Notes: generated by a model from the letters alone, not told the origin. A stretch of 64,000 bases of DNA from Vibrio hannami (GCF_029589055.1 NZ_JARQZP010000007.1:248001-312000), one strand, 5' to 3'. Positions 47,823 to 57,929 are shown, counted from the stretch's first letter. Numbers and translations are program-made.

Positions 47823-48956
47823 ATGGCTGTAAATGTTAATACCAACGTCGCTGCACTGACGGCACAAAGGCATCTTGGACTGGCAACTCATCAGTTGACC
47901 CAGTCGCTTGAGCGTTTGTCGTCAGGTAGTCGTATTAACAGCGCAAAAGATGACGCTGCCGGCCTTCAGATATCTAATCGACTAGAATCCCAAATGCGTG
48001 GCCTCGATGTGGCGGTAAGAAATGCAAATGATGGCATTTCTATTATGCAAACCGCAGAAGGCGCGATGAACGAAACTACCAATATCCTGCAAAGAATGCG
48101 GGATCTTTCTCTTCAGTCCTCTAATGGTGCGAATAGTAAAGCAGACAGGGTTGCGCTTCAGGAAGAGATGACAGCTCTGAATGATGAATTAAACAGAATT
48201 GCTGAAACGACATCATTTGGTGGTCGTAAGCTACTTAATGGTAACTTTGCTAAAGCTTCATTCCAGATAGGCGCAGACTCCGGTGAAGCCGTTCAGGTTG
48301 GCCTTAAGAATATGCGCTCGGACACGCTTGATATGGGTGGCCTTTCGTATGTAGCACAGGGGAAGGCGGATGATACCTGGACGGTAAAACAGGGTAGCCA
48401 TATGTTTAATATGAGCTTTACCAATGCACAAGGCAGAGAAGAAACCATTAAGATAAGAGCCAACGTAGGCGACGATATTGAAGAACTGGCAACCTATATA
48501 AATGGCCAGACAGACGCGGTATCCGCATCAGTAAATGAGGATGGTCAGCTTCAGATATTTATGTCTGGTGATAAAGCTGGGGGAACGATCAGTTTTAGTG
48601 GTGGTCTGGCAAATGAGTTGTCGATGGCTAGTCCGGAATTCGAGACGGTCAATGATCTCGATATAACAACAGTTGGCGGCTCGCAACGAGCTGTATCTGT
48701 AATTGATAGTGCATTAAAGTTTGTCGACAGTCATCGCTCTGAGTTGGGCGCATTCCAGAATCGATTCGATCACGCGATAAATAATCTTAATAATATCCAC
48801 GAAAACCTGGCTGCGTCTAACAGCAGAATAAAAGACACCGATTTTGCTAAAGAAACAACAGCAATGATAAAGCAGCAGATCCTCCAGCAGGTAAGCACAT
48901 CAATACTTGCTCAGGCTAAGCAAGCTCCTAATATGGCACTGACCTTATTAGGCTAA
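47823..48956 (+). CDS. Flagellin, first of two in tandem
   Basis: A 377-residue flagellin with conserved D0/D1 ends: [18 protein letters not shown] at the N-terminus and [20 protein letters not shown] at the C-terminus. The centre (about residues 165-290) is variable and is the exposed D2/D3 part. It has a sigma-28 promoter, and a hairpin follows. It is a Vibrio polar flagellin, but the exact fla letter cannot be set from sequence alone. It differs from the next gene in the central part and in the N-terminal [15 protein letters not shown] region. Confidence 0.95.
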   Translation: MAVNVNTNVAALTAQRHLGLATHQLTQSLERLSSGSRINSAKDDAAGLQISNRLESQMRGLDVAVRNANDGISIMQTAEGAMNETTNILQRMRDLSLQSSNGANSKADRVALQEEMTALNDELNRIAETTSFGGRKLLNGNFAKASFQIGADSGEAVQVGLKNMRSDTLDMGGLSYVAQGKADDTWTVKQGSHMFNMSFTNAQGREETIKIRANVGDDIEELATYINGQTDAVSASVNEDGQLQIFMSGDKAGGTISFSGGLANELSMASPEFETVNDLDITTVGGSQRAVSVIDSALKFVDSHRSELGAFQNRFDHAINNLNNIHENLAASNSRIKDTDFAKETTAMIKQQILQQVSTSILAQAKQAPNMALTLLG

Positions 48957-48970
48957 CTAAGAAATACAGA

Positions 48971-49012
48971 GTTTATCGCTCGGCAAGTTTATTAAAAACT
49001 TTAGCGATAAAT
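48971..49012 (+). terminator. Terminator between the two flagellin genes
   Basis: TTTATCGCT and AGCGATAAA enclose an inner AAGTTT/AAACTT stem; T-rich sequence follows. Confidence 0.75.
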
Positions 49013-49094
49013 TTAAGATTTTTGTTCTTTTTATGCCTTTCATCAAATCTTACCCATCAAACGAATATTTTTATAAAAAAGAGAAAAAAACATC

Positions 49095-49121
49095 TAAAGA
49101 TTTCCCATGATGAGCCGTTAA
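49095..49121 (+). promoter_or_regulatory. Sigma-28 promoter of the second flagellin gene
   Basis: TAAAGATT, 11 bases, GCCGTTAA. The expected FliA spacing with one mismatch in each box. Confidence 0.88.
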
Positions 49122-49147
49122 TAAAAGTAACTTTGAGAGAACTACTT

Positions 49148-49170
49148 GGTTTTCCGAGACGTCGGAAACC
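49148..49170 (+). promoter_or_regulatory. Hairpin in the second flagellin 5' leader
   Basis: GGTTTTCCGA, GACG, TCGGAAACC (one bulge), in the leader about 33 bases before the start codon; TTGGAGAAATCACC gives the ribosome-binding site. It could affect stability or translation of the mRNA. Confidence 0.5.
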
Positions 49171-49202
49171 GCTATACCGGAAAATCAATTGGAGAAATCA
49201 CC

Positions 49203-50333
49203 ATGGCAGTGAATGTAAATACTAACGTAGCAGCAATGACAGCTCAGCGTCACCTGAACAATGCAGCGAATGACCTGAATGGTTCAATGGAACGCCTGTC
49301 TTCTGGCTTCAAGATTAATAGCGCGAAAGACGACGCAGCGGGTCTTCAAATCTCTAACCGTTTGAACGTTCAGAGCCGTGGCCTTGACGTAGCGGTACGA
49401 AACGCGAACGACGGTATCTCGATTGCACAGACAGCAGAAGGTGCAATGAACGAGACCACCAACATCCTTCAGCGTATGCGTGACTTGTCCCTACAATCAG
49501 CGAACGGCGCGAACTCAAAAGCAGACCGTGTAGCGATTCAGGAAGAAGTAACGGCACTGAACGACGAGCTGAACCGTATTGCAGAAACCACATCTTTCGG
49601 TGGCAACAAGCTTCTGAACGGTACACACGGTACAAAGTCTTTCCAGATTGGTGCGGATAACGGTGAAGCGGTAATGCTATCTCTGAAAGATATGCGTTCA
49701 GATAACCGTATGATGGGTGGTACATCTTACGCAGCAACAGAAGGTAAAGACCAGAACTGGGGTGTAGCACAAGACTCTACACTGACAATCTCCTTTACTG
49801 ATGATGCAGGAGCAGAGCAGAATGTAACCATCAATGCTAAGCAGGGTGATGACATCGAAGAGCTGGCAACGTACATCAATGGTCAGCAGGATTCTGTGGC
49901 TGCATCGGTAGACGAAGAAGGTCGCCTTCAGGTATTCGCTGGTAACAACAAGGTTCAGGGTGAAGTGGCATTCGGTGGTAGTCTCGCTGGCGAACTAGGT
50001 ATGGGTGAAGGCAAGGCAGTCACTGTTGATACGCTGGATGTGACAACCGTAGGTGGTTCACAAGAAGCAGTAGGTATCATCGACTCGGCACTGAAATATG
50101 TGGATTCACACCGAGCAGAGCTGGGTGCATTCCAGAACCGTTTCGACCATGCGATTAATAACCTAGACAACATCAACGAAAACGTGAATGCGTCTAAGAG
50201 CCGAATCAAAGACACAGACTTCGCGAAAGAAACAACAGCGATGACTAAGTCTCAGATTCTGCAGCAGGCATCAACTTCAGTCCTTGCTCAGGCGAAGCAG
50301 GCACCGAACTCAGCGCTAAGCCTACTGGGCTAA
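49203..50333 (+). CDS. Flagellin, second of two in tandem
   Basis: A 376-residue flagellin with [18 protein letters not shown] at the N-terminus and [20 protein letters not shown] at the C-terminus. About 65-70 percent of visible positions agree with the first flagellin, least so in residues 165-280. The ATG at 49203 (TTGGAGAAATCACC upstream) is right; the frame upstream is leader. Codons are strikingly biased to those of highly expressed genes (CGT, AAC, GGT), more than in the first flagellin, suggesting that this is the more abundant product. Confidence 0.95.
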   Translation: MAVNVNTNVAAMTAQRHLNNAANDLNGSMERLSSGFKINSAKDDAAGLQISNRLNVQSRGLDVAVRNANDGISIAQTAEGAMNETTNILQRMRDLSLQSANGANSKADRVAIQEEVTALNDELNRIAETTSFGGNKLLNGTHGTKSFQIGADNGEAVMLSLKDMRSDNRMMGGTSYAATEGKDQNWGVAQDSTLTISFTDDAGAEQNVTINAKQGDDIEELATYINGQQDSVAASVDEEGRLQVFAGNNKVQGEVAFGGSLAGELGMGEGKAVTVDTLDVTTVGGSQEAVGIIDSALKYVDSHRAELGAFQNRFDHAINNLDNINENVNASKSRIKDTDFAKETTAMTKSQILQQASTSVLAQAKQAPNSALSLLG

Positions 50334-50357
50334 TATTGAGCATCGTAGAGAAGATTC

Positions 50358-50383
50358 AAAACCCGGCAGCCGCCGGGGTTTTG
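50358..50383 (+). terminator. Terminator after the second flagellin
   Basis: AAACCCGGC, loop, GCCGGGGTTTT. Confidence 0.88.
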
Positions 50384-50399
50384 TTGTTCTGCGATAATA

Positions 50400-50499
50400 T
50401 TTATCAGGAATACTCTCTTCCATGAACCGCTAAGTGGCTCTGTGTTCAAATGATATTTCAGTCTCATGCATGTTCATTCCACAGAGTACACCTGATAAA
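50400..50499. repeat. Dispersed palindrome family P1, copy C
   Basis: Arms TTTATCAGG and CCTGATAAA, then TACTC/GAGTA and ATGAAC/GTTCAT, in reverse orientation to copy A. Conserved unpaired boxes CGCT and GCAT are present. It lies in the gene-free 450 bp between the flagellins and glnS. Confidence 0.78.
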
Positions 50500-50533
50500 C
50501 ATTCGGACAGTGCCGGATACTATCGATTAGTTG

Positions 50534-50637
50534 TTTGCCTATTGTGCTCTATGTAGCGAACATGCCAAACAGCCATGGTCGCTACAGGTACAAATATCGC
50601 TATAGCGGTTCGACGGAATAGAGCATAATTGGCAAAT
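50534..50637. repeat. Dispersed palindrome family P1, copy B
   Basis: Arms TTTGCC and GGCAAA, then TGCTCTAT/ATAGAGCA and CGAAC/GTTCG, same orientation as copy A. It stands 34 bp from copy C, pointing the other way. Confidence 0.78.
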
Positions 50638-50783
50638 ATACGGAGTTTAACGGGCCGACCTGCATACTAATTACGCAATCAAAAAGAAAACGTTAACTTT
50701 TATACGGTTTATATTGTGTAATTCCTCATAATCGTGGATCATTAGCGATTATTTCTGACAATCCAAAAAACTGAGGTGCTTAG

Positions 50784-52457
50784 ATGAGTGAAGCTGCTGA
50801 GGCTCGCCCTTCGAATTTCATCCGCCAAATTATCGATAAAGATCTGGCTGATGGTAAACACACTAGCGTGCATACTCGATTCCCACCGGAGCCAAATGGC
50901 TACCTGCATATCGGTCACGCGAAATCAATCTGCTTAAACTTTGGAATTGCTCAGGACTACCAGGGACAATGTAATCTTCGTTTTGATGATACTAACCCTG
51001 AAAAAGAAGATATCGAATACGTTGAGTCGATCAAAAACGATGTTAAATGGCTAGGCTTTGATTGGTCTGGTGACATCTGTTATTCATCAAATTACTTCGA
51101 CAAGCTATATGAATATGCTATCGAACTGATTAATAAAGGCTTAGCGTACGTAGAAGAGCTAAGTCCTGAACAAATTCGCGAATATCGTGGCACACTAACA
51201 GAACCAGGTAAGCATAGCCCATACCGTGATCGTAGCGTTGAAGAAAACCTGGCGCTGTTCGAAAAAATGCGCTCTGGTGAGTTTGCTGAAGGTACAGCAT
51301 GTCTTCGTGCGAAGATCGATATGGCTTCACCATTTATGGTAATGCGTGATCCGGTAATCTATCGTGTGCGCTTCGCAGAACACCATCAGACTGGTGACAA
51401 GTGGTTCATTTACCCAATGTACGACTTTACTCACTGTATCTCGGATGCGCTGGAAGGCATTACGCACTCACTATGTACACTGGAATTCCAGGACAACCGT
51501 CGTTTATACGACTGGGTACTAGAGAATATCACTATTGAGTGTCAGCCACATCAGTATGAATTTAGCCGTCTGAATCTTGAATACACGGTGATGTCTAAGC
51601 GTAAGCTAAACCAGCTTGTTGTTGATGAACTAGTAAATGGTTGGGACGACCCTCGTATGCCAACTATTTCTGGTCTGCGTCGCCGTGGTTTCACGCCAGC
51701 TTCAATCCGTGAGTTCTGTAAGCGTATCGGTGTTACTAAGCAAGAAAACATGATCGAGTTTGGTTCTCTGGAGTCTTGCATTCGTGACGATCTGAACGAG
51801 AACGCAGCGCGTGCAATGGCCGTTCTTGATCCTGTGAAGATTGTTATCGAAAACTTTGCAGAAGGGGAAGTCGAAACGCTAAACGTTGCGAACCACCCGA
51901 ACAAACCAGAAATGGGCGAGCGTGAAGTACCGTTTACCCGTGAAATCTGGATTGAACGTGAAGACTTCCGCGAAGAAGCGAACAAGAAGTATAAGCGTCT
52001 GGTTCTGGGTAAAGAAGTTCGTCTACGTGGTGCATACGTTATTAAGGCTGAGCGTATCGAAAAGGATGAAGAAGGTAATATCACAACTATCTTCTGTACT
52101 TACGATAATGAAACACTTGGTAAGAACCCGGCAGATGGCCGTAAAGTGAAAGGTGTTATTCACTGGGTTTCTGCGGATAAAGGTGTTCCGGCTGAGATTC
52201 GTCTGTACGATCGTCTGTTTACTGTTCCTAACCCAGCAGCGGCTGATGACTTTGCAGCAACAATTAACCCTGAATCACTGGTTGTGATGAACGGTTTTGT
52301 TGAGCCAAGCCTGAAAGCGGCTGAAGCTGAAGTAGGTTACCAGTTTGAACGCACAGGTTATTTCTGTGCTGATGTTAAAGACTCAAAGCCAGAAGCTTTA
52401 GTATTTAACCGTACAGTTGGCCTGCGTGATACATGGGCTAAGATTGAAGCTAAATAA
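50784..52457 (+). CDS. glnS: Glutaminyl-tRNA synthetase
   Basis: A 557-residue class I synthetase. The HIGH motif is in [15 protein letters not shown] and the KMSKS-type motif is [17 protein letters not shown] and the C-terminal anticodon-binding beta-barrels are present. It charges the four tRNA-Gln(TTG) genes of this window. No upstream gene is co-transcribed; P1 repeats fill the space before it. Confidence 0.97.
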   Translation: MSEAAEARPSNFIRQIIDKDLADGKHTSVHTRFPPEPNGYLHIGHAKSICLNFGIAQDYQGQCNLRFDDTNPEKEDIEYVESIKNDVKWLGFDWSGDICYSSNYFDKLYEYAIELINKGLAYVEELSPEQIREYRGTLTEPGKHSPYRDRSVEENLALFEKMRSGEFAEGTACLRAKIDMASPFMVMRDPVIYRVRFAEHHQTGDKWFIYPMYDFTHCISDALEGITHSLCTLEFQDNRRLYDWVLENITIECQPHQYEFSRLNLEYTVMSKRKLNQLVVDELVNGWDDPRMPTISGLRRRGFTPASIREFCKRIGVTKQENMIEFGSLESCIRDDLNENAARAMAVLDPVKIVIENFAEGEVETLNVANHPNKPEMGEREVPFTREIWIEREDFREEANKKYKRLVLGKEVRLRGAYVIKAERIEKDEEGNITTIFCTYDNETLGKNPADGRKVKGVIHWVSADKGVPAEIRLYDRLFTVPNPAAADDFAATINPESLVVMNGFVEPSLKAAEAEVGYQFERTGYFCADVKDSKPEALVFNRTVGLRDTWAKIEAK

Positions 52458-52460
52458 ATA

Positions 52461-52497
52461 GATTCCCGTCAAGGCGCACGGCTAGTGCGGGAATGAC
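52461..52497. repeat. GTCATTCC-type palindrome after glnS
   Basis: GATTCCCGTC and GCGGGAATGAC form an imperfect hairpin, similar in ends to the palindrome at 23384-23408. Confidence 0.6.
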
Positions 52498-52513
52498 CAA
52501 TTTTGGTTAGCAT

Positions 52514-52541
52514 AAAAAAACCAGCTTAATGCTGGTTTTTT
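52514..52541. terminator. Bidirectional terminator between glnS and fur
   Basis: AAAAAAACCAGC, TTAAT, GCTGGTTTTTT; A and T tracts on both sides serve the convergent genes. Confidence 0.92.
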
Positions 52542-52547
52542 GTATCT

Positions 52548-52994
52548 TTACTTTTTTTCGTGGAGATTCGGGTCTTTTTTACAATCCCCTTCAGCACATT
52601 TCCCGTAAAGGTATAAGCTGTGGTTGGTTAGCTCAATACCATAGGAAGAGGCGATCTCTTTCTGACGATTTTCGATAACCTCATCAGAAAATTCAATGAC
52701 AGTGCCACAGTCCAGACAAACCAGGTGGTCGTGATGGTGCTGTGTTGAAAGTTCAAATACTGATTTACCACCTTCAAAGTGGTGGCGTGTGACAATACCT
52801 GCGTCATCAAACTGGTTTAGCACTCGGTAAACTGTTGCAAGTCCAATTTCTTCACCAAGGTCAATTAGCTTTTTATACAGCTCTTCTGCGCTAATATGCT
52901 GGCAATCTGGTTGTTGAAGGACTTCCAAAATCTTTAATCTTGGTAGGGTAACTTTTAGCCCGGCATCCTTGAGTGCTTTATTATTGTCTGACAT
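52548..52994 (-). CDS. fur: Ferric uptake regulator Fur
   Basis: A 148-residue iron-sensing repressor. The N-terminal winged helix has LKVTLPRLKILEVLQQ. The metal-binding dimer domain has STQHHHDHLVCLDCG, with an extra CAEGDCKKD pair at the C-terminus. The ATG at 52994 (MSDNNKALKDAG) is the family start, with AGGAA upstream. A likely promoter (TTTAAT, 17 bases, TATAAT) lies at 53048-53076 on the minus strand. Confidence 0.97.
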   Translation of the reverse strand: MSDNNKALKDAGLKVTLPRLKILEVLQQPDCQHISAEELYKKLIDLGEEIGLATVYRVLNQFDDAGIVTRHHFEGGKSVFELSTQHHHDHLVCLDCGTVIEFSDEVIENRQKEIASSYGIELTNHSLYLYGKCAEGDCKKDPNLHEKK

Positions 52995-53047
52995 ATGTTT
53001 TCCTGTAGATGAACTGCATAACTGATTCAACAGTCACAATTAGAGTC

Positions 53048-53076
53048 ATTATAGGTTACTGAGCAAGAACATTAAA
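53048..53076 (-). promoter_or_regulatory. Likely fur promoter
   Basis: Minus-strand TTTAAT (53076-53071), a 17-base spacer, and a perfect TATAAT (53053-53048). Confidence 0.55.
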
Positions 53077-53172
53077 CCTCAAACTTCAAAGGGTTAATAA
53101 GAAAGATTTGATATTAAGATAAAAATCATAGATATTGTGATCCGACCAGTAACAATTGATTAACAAAAAACA

Positions 53173-53697
53173 ATGAATAAACATCTCGCCAGGGTATATA
53201 AACCTGGAACTGTAAAATTTGCATTGAATATTTGGCCTCCTTTTTGGGGAGCGGGGATCAGTATCCGGCATATCAGCGAAGACTTTCGAGTAGTTAAGAT
53301 GAGATTGAAGCTGAGATGGTGGAACAAAAATGCTAACCGAACTCAGTATGGTGGAAGCATATTTTCTCTTACCGACCCGGTTTATTCGCTAATGCTGATG
53401 GGAATTCTAGGAGAGCAATATTATGTATGGGACAAAGAGGCCAGCATCAATTTTCTAAAGCCGGGTAGCTCTGACTTATACGCCGAATTTCAAATATCAC
53501 AGGAAGTGCTGGATGAGATACTGCGAACAACCGCAGATGGCGATAAGTGTTTTCCAGAGTTTATGATCTACGTTAAAAACGCCAGAGGTGAGGTGGTCTC
53601 TGAAGTTCAGAGAACGCTATATGTTCGTAAAAAACCTAAATACAGACAGGTAAAGCAGGATGTTGATGGAGAAGAAATAAAAAACGCCTCTGTGTAA
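53173..53697 (+). CDS. DUF4442 hotdog-fold protein
   Basis: A 174-residue protein. The motif WPPFWGAGISIRHISEDFR and the later YGGSIFSLTDPVYSLML are typical of DUF4442, a hotdog-fold family related to thioesterases. No catalytic assignment is made. It lies between fur and fldA, which are neighbours in E. coli, and reads against both. The start has a weak ribosome-binding site. Its base composition is more AT-rich than that of fur and fldA. Confidence 0.82.
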   Translation: MNKHLARVYKPGTVKFALNIWPPFWGAGISIRHISEDFRVVKMRLKLRWWNKNANRTQYGGSIFSLTDPVYSLMLMGILGEQYYVWDKEASINFLKPGSSDLYAEFQISQEVLDEILRTTADGDKCFPEFMIYVKNARGEVVSEVQRTLYVRKKPKYRQVKQDVDGEEIKNASV

Positions 53698-53704
53698 AGA
53701 GGCG
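53677..53704 (-). terminator. Terminator after fldA
   Basis: CGCCTCT, loop, AGAGGCG, with TTTTTTATTT on the minus strand. It overlaps the end of the DUF4442 gene. Confidence 0.85.
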
Positions 53705-53732
53705 CTTCAAACTACTACAGCTTGTTTTACGA

Positions 53733-54260
53733 TTAGTCTTCAAGCTCTGATAAGCACATTTCTTCATGGATCTGGTTGACCCAATTAGTAACACGCTCTT
53801 CAGTTAGTTCTGGTTGACGATCTTCATCAATGCACAGGCCAACAAATGTTTCGTCATCAACAAGTGCTTTAGAGGCTTCGAACTCATAGCCTTCAGTCGG
53901 CCAGTGACCTAGAATAGTACCGCCTTTTTCTTCAACGATATCGCGAATGTTACCCATAGCATCGCAGAAGTACTCTGCATAGTCTTCCTGATCACCACAA
54001 CCAAAGATAGCGACAAGCTTAGTAGAGAAATCGATCGCTTCTAGCTCAGGGAAAAAGTCATCCCAGTCACACTGTGCTTCACCGTAGTACCATGTCGGGA
54101 TACCCAGAATCAGAAGATCGAAGTTATCGATATCTTCTTTGCTGCTTTTAGCGATGTCTTGAACGTGAACCAGCTTCTTGCTTAGCTGCTTCTGAATCAT
54201 CTTTGCAACAGCTTCTGTATTACCAGTATCACTGCCAAAGAAGAGACCTACACTTGCCAT
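53733..54260 (-). CDS. fldA: Flavodoxin FldA
   Basis: A 175-residue long-chain flavodoxin that carries low-potential electrons to radical SAM enzymes and others. The FMN phosphate loop is SDTGNTE near the N-terminus, and the aromatic stacking region is PTWYYGEAQCDWDDF. It supplies electrons for enzymes such as LipA and MiaB, both encoded in this window. It is paired with fur nearby. Confidence 0.96.
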   Translation of the reverse strand: MASVGLFFGSDTGNTEAVAKMIQKQLSKKLVHVQDIAKSSKEDIDNFDLLILGIPTWYYGEAQCDWDDFFPELEAIDFSTKLVAIFGCGDQEDYAEYFCDAMGNIRDIVEEKGGTILGHWPTEGYEFEASKALVDDETFVGLCIDEDRQPELTEERVTNWVNQIHEEMCLSELED

Positions 54261-54307
54261 ATATGATTACCTATTTATGAATTTGTTGAACTTGGCGACA
54301 GAGGGTT

Positions 54308-54529
54308 TCAACCCAGGCCAGTACCTTCCCAGCTTAGCTGGATTAGGCCTTTTGCTACAAAGCCGGCACACCCTAAGCAGAGAACTCCCCATACGATACG
54401 TTGACCAAACACTGGGACATTACCTTGTTTAAGAACATCTTTAATTGCTAGTCCAATAAGCAGGAATATAGAAGCAAAAAGAAGATCCAGACCGATAGAT
54501 TCCAGTAAATCAAAGTACTCGTAAAGCAT
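54308..54529 (-). CDS. DUF2788 small membrane protein
   Basis: A 73-residue protein with two hydrophobic helices (LLFASIFLLIGLAIKDVL and VWGVLCLGCAGFVAKG). It fits the DUF2788 family found next to fldA in Vibrio. Function is unknown. The ATG at 54529 follows CAGGGA; an upstream TTG is less likely. Confidence 0.82.
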   Translation of the reverse strand: MLYEYFDLLESIGLDLLFASIFLLIGLAIKDVLKQGNVPVFGQRIVWGVLCLGCAGFVAKGLIQLSWEGTGLG

Positions 54530-54609
54530 ACCATTCCCTGATGCCAATTTTAGTGGCAGAACTATACCACTGTTAAAAGGTAATGTTAATGCGGTCAGTC
54601 ACTGACTCG

Positions 54610-55380
54610 TTAATTGTTTACCAGAAATCGACGAATTGCTCTAATTACCTCAGATGGCTTCTCTGCGTGAAGCCAGTGTCCGGTGTTTGCGATGACGTGC
54701 GCCTTCGCATTCGAAAACTGTTGCTGGACTAGAGGCTGATGTTCCTGCGTAAGATAATCTGAGTTTGCTCCTTTAAGAAACAGGGTTGGGATTTCGCAGT
54801 TCTTGATTGTCTCCCAGCCGAGAATATTCCAGTAGTTTTTCAATATCGAAGGAACATTAAAACGCCACTGAAGATAGCCATCTTTACTAAAAAGAGACTT
54901 ACCCAAAAACTGTCTTACACCTTCCATCTCTATGTGCTGTGCCATGAGTTGCATCGCTTGGGAGCGTTTGGTCGGTTTACTTTCAACTACTGCCTGAAGC
55001 CCGGCAAAAACATTGTCGTGCTTTCGCTGTTTGTAGGCTACTGGTGCCATATCCATTACGATCATACTTTTACATAGATCAGCATGATCCGACGCGAAAC
55101 GCATGGCGACTTTTCCACCCATCGAATGACCGATTACGTGAAGATCAGCCAGATGAAGGTGAGCTACCAACTCATAGATATCATCGGTCATAGCCTGATA
55201 GGTATGATCATCTGAATGAAAAGAGAGACCGTGGTTGCGTAGATCTACACTCAGTACCTGATAGTCGGTTACGAGATCTCTGGCGATTAGGCCGAGATTG
55301 TCTAGGTTGCCAAACAGTCCGTGAATTAGCAGAACGTTTGGACCACTGCCTTGCAGTTTATAGTTGAGCATTTCTGACAT
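54610..55380 (-). CDS. ybfF: Alpha/beta-hydrolase esterase YbfF
   Basis: A 256-residue acyl-CoA-type esterase. The nucleophile elbow is IGHSMGGKVA, the oxyanion region is LLIHGLFGNLDNL, and the catalytic His lies in ANTGHWLHAEKP. The ATG at 55380 (MSEMLNYKLQGSG) is the family start; the longer frame into the seqA promoter is rejected. It is divergent from seqA, as in E. coli. Confidence 0.93.
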   Translation of the reverse strand: MSEMLNYKLQGSGPNVLLIHGLFGNLDNLGLIARDLVTDYQVLSVDLRNHGLSFHSDDHTYQAMTDDIYELVAHLHLADLHVIGHSMGGKVAMRFASDHADLCKSMIVMDMAPVAYKQRKHDNVFAGLQAVVESKPTKRSQAMQLMAQHIEMEGVRQFLGKSLFSKDGYLQWRFNVPSILKNYWNILGWETIKNCEIPTLFLKGANSDYLTQEHQPLVQQQFSNAKAHVIANTGHWLHAEKPSEVIRAIRRFLVNN

Positions 55381-55510
55381 TGTATTTTTGTATGATGATG
55401 TTGCGATGAAAGAAATCAGCGTCTTAAAATATTCTGCTGACACTCGCATCTTGATGTGGCTTGAGTATATAATCATCCAGATATTAAAAATAGTGAGATT
55501 GTGAATACGA

Positions 55511-56086
55511 ATGAAGACAATTGAAGTTGATGAGGATCTTTACCGTTACATTGCTAGTCAGACGGAGCACATTGGTGAAAGTGCATCTGACATTCTTAGA
55601 CGCTTGCTAGGCTTTGATAACAACGGTGAAACTGTAAGAAAAGACGCTTCAATGCCTACCGAAACGGTTTCTGAAGAGACTAAGCCAGAGCAGCCACAAG
55701 GTATCGTTGTTAGTAAGGATGCTGGAAAAGAGACCAGTATCGATGGCGTGAAAGAGATGCGCTCACTGCTAATTTCTGATGAGTTTGCCGGAAGCAAAAA
55801 AGCTATCGACAGATTTATGCAGGTTCTGTCTGCACTTTATCGTATAGATAATTCAAGTTTTGCAGAAGCAACGCAGGTGAAAGGCCGTACACGTGTTTAT
55901 TTTGCGGACAACGAAAGTACGCTTTTAGAGAGTGGTAAAACGACAAAACCACGCGCTATTCCAGGCACACCTTTTTGGGTAATTACCAACAATAATACAA
56001 ATCGAAAACGTCAGATGGCAGAGCAATTGATGACTCGCATGGGTTTTCAGGCCGATTTAATAGAAAAAGTGTGCAGTTCCATATAG
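55511..56086 (+). CDS. seqA: Negative regulator of replication initiation SeqA
   Basis: A 191-residue protein that binds hemimethylated GATC and sequesters the origin. The N-terminal oligomerisation segment MKTIEVDEDLYRYIASQTEHIGESASDILRRLL (seen in parts: EVDEDLYRYIASQTEHIGES) and the C-terminal DNA-binding region GTPFWVITNNNTNRKRQMAEQ are clear. It precedes pgm, as in E. coli. Confidence 0.96.
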   Translation: MKTIEVDEDLYRYIASQTEHIGESASDILRRLLGFDNNGETVRKDASMPTETVSEETKPEQPQGIVVSKDAGKETSIDGVKEMRSLLISDEFAGSKKAIDRFMQVLSALYRIDNSSFAEATQVKGRTRVYFADNESTLLESGKTTKPRAIPGTPFWVITNNNTNRKRQMAEQLMTRMGFQADLIEKVCSSI

Positions 56087-56122
56087 TTTTTGACTGACAG
56101 CATAGCTTTGTTGCAAGATTAG

Positions 56123-56172
56123 GCCCCATAATGAACCGTCCTCAAACGTCGTTATGGGGCTTTTATTATTTT
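56123..56172 (+). terminator. Hairpin terminator between seqA and pgm
   Basis: GCCCCATAA, a 20-base loop, TTATGGGGC, followed by TTTTATTATTTTT. It would limit read-through from seqA into pgm. Confidence 0.82.
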
Positions 56173-56203
56173 TAGGCTTTAGTGTTTTTTCAAAGGATTA
56201 TTT

Positions 56204-57850
56204 ATGGCTATGCATCCTCGCGCAGGGCAGAAGGCTCAGCAGGAAGATCTACACAACATTCCCGCTTTGGTTGCCAACTACTTCTTATTACAACCAGACC
56301 CAACTAACCCGGCTCATAAAGTCCAGTTTGGTACTTCTGGGCACCGTGGTACAGCAGATAAATCTACGTTTAACGAAAACCATATTCTGGCGATTGCTCA
56401 GGCGGTAGCAGAAGTTCGTGCAGAGAAAGGAACAACAGGTCCACTGTTTTTAGGTAAAGATACCCATGCGCTTTCTGAAGCGGCGATCTACTCGACTATC
56501 GAAGTACTGATTGCAAACGGTGTTGAAGTTATTGTTCAGGAAGAGAATGGCTATACGCCAACTCCAGGTATCTCTCACGCGATTCTTACGCACAACGTTA
56601 AGAATGAGAAAAAAGCAGATGGTATTGTAATTACTCCGTCTCACAACCCACCTCAGGACGGTGGTATCAAATACAACCCACCACACGGTGGTCCAGCTGA
56701 AGGTGAACTGACTCAAGCGATTGAAGACCGCGCTAACGAGCTTATCGCAGCTGGCCTTGAAGGCGTTAAGCGTTTGCCTCTTGAAGAAGCAAAAGCAAGC
56801 GAACTGCTTAAGCAGGTAGATCTTGTTCAGCCATATGTTGATGACCTGGTAAACGTTATCGACATGGAAGCGATTCAGAAAGCAGGCCTTAAGCTTGGTG
56901 TTGATCCACTAGGTGGCTCAGGTATTGAATACTGGCGTACAATCGCTAAAACATACAACCTTGACCTTACTCTGGTAAGCGAAGCGGTTGACCCATCTTT
57001 CCAGTTTATGTCTCTGGATAAAGATGGTGTGGTTCGTATGGACTGTTCTTCGCCTTACGCGATGGCTGGCCTGCTTGCTCTTAAAGATGAGTACGCTCTG
57101 GCATTCGGTAACGACCCGGATTACGACCGTCACGGTATCGTAACTCCAAAAGGCCTGATGAACCCTAACCACTACCTTGCTGTGTGTATCGACTACCTAT
57201 ACCGTCACCGTGAAGGTTGGGCTAGCGATGTGGCAGTGGGTAAGACTCTAGTATCAAGTGCTCTTATTGACCGCGTTGTTGCTGATCTTGGCCGTGAGCT
57301 ATGTGAAGTGCCAGTAGGCTTTAAGTGGTTTGTAGATGGCCTTTACAATGGCTCATTCGGCTTCGGTGGTGAAGAATCTGCAGGGGCATCGTTCCTGCGT
57401 AAAGATGGTACGCCTTGGTCAACAGATAAGGACGGTATTATCCTTTGTCTTCTTGCTGCTGAAATCACAGCGGTTACTGGTAAGAATCCTCAGGAATACT
57501 ACGAAGAACTAGCTGCTAAACACGGCGCTTCTGCATACAACCGTATTCAGGCTGTAGCAAACACTGAGCAGAAAGATGTTCTTAAGAAGATGTCTCCTGA
57601 AATGGTTTCTGCAGATACGCTTGCTGGTGAAGCAATAACAGCTCGCCTGACAAATGCTCCGGGTAATGGCGCAGCTATCGGTGGCCTGAAAGTGACAACT
57701 GAAAACGGTTGGTTCGCAGCTCGTCCTTCTGGCACTGAAGATATCTACAAGATCTACTGTGAGAGCTTTAAAGGTGAAGAACACCTGAAAGCGATTGAGA
57801 AAGAAGCTCAGGAAATTGTAAATCAGGTATTTGCTGACGCTGGCCTGTAA
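56204..57850 (+). CDS. pgm: Phosphoglucomutase (alpha-D-glucose phosphate-specific)
   Basis: A 548-residue enzyme that interconverts glucose-1- and glucose-6-phosphate. The phosphoserine loop is [17 protein letters not shown], the metal loop [10 protein letters not shown], the sugar-binding loop [10 protein letters not shown], and the phosphate-binding loop [12 protein letters not shown]. It links to trehalose use at the left end of the window, where TreC yields glucose-6-phosphate. Confidence 0.96.
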   Translation: MAMHPRAGQKAQQEDLHNIPALVANYFLLQPDPTNPAHKVQFGTSGHRGTADKSTFNENHILAIAQAVAEVRAEKGTTGPLFLGKDTHALSEAAIYSTIEVLIANGVEVIVQEENGYTPTPGISHAILTHNVKNEKKADGIVITPSHNPPQDGGIKYNPPHGGPAEGELTQAIEDRANELIAAGLEGVKRLPLEEAKASELLKQVDLVQPYVDDLVNVIDMEAIQKAGLKLGVDPLGGSGIEYWRTIAKTYNLDLTLVSEAVDPSFQFMSLDKDGVVRMDCSSPYAMAGLLALKDEYALAFGNDPDYDRHGIVTPKGLMNPNHYLAVCIDYLYRHREGWASDVAVGKTLVSSALIDRVVADLGRELCEVPVGFKWFVDGLYNGSFGFGGEESAGASFLRKDGTPWSTDKDGIILCLLAAEITAVTGKNPQEYYEELAAKHGASAYNRIQAVANTEQKDVLKKMSPEMVSADTLAGEAITARLTNAPGNGAAIGGLKVTTENGWFAARPSGTEDIYKIYCESFKGEEHLKAIEKEAQEIVNQVFADAGL

Positions 57851-57898
57851 TAGGCGATAGGTTACAGGACGGATTTCGTCCTACAGGTAACAAGTGAT

Positions 57899-57929
57899 AA
57901 GCGCGAGAGGTTAACTTTCGCGCTTTTTT
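57899..57929 (+). terminator. Terminator after pgm
   Basis: AAGCGCGA and TCGCGCTT close a stem followed by TTTTT. It overlaps the stop codon of the convergent DUF1853 gene. A further palindrome with GGTTACAGGAC and GTCCTACAGGTAAC precedes it at 57859-57891. Confidence 0.88.
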
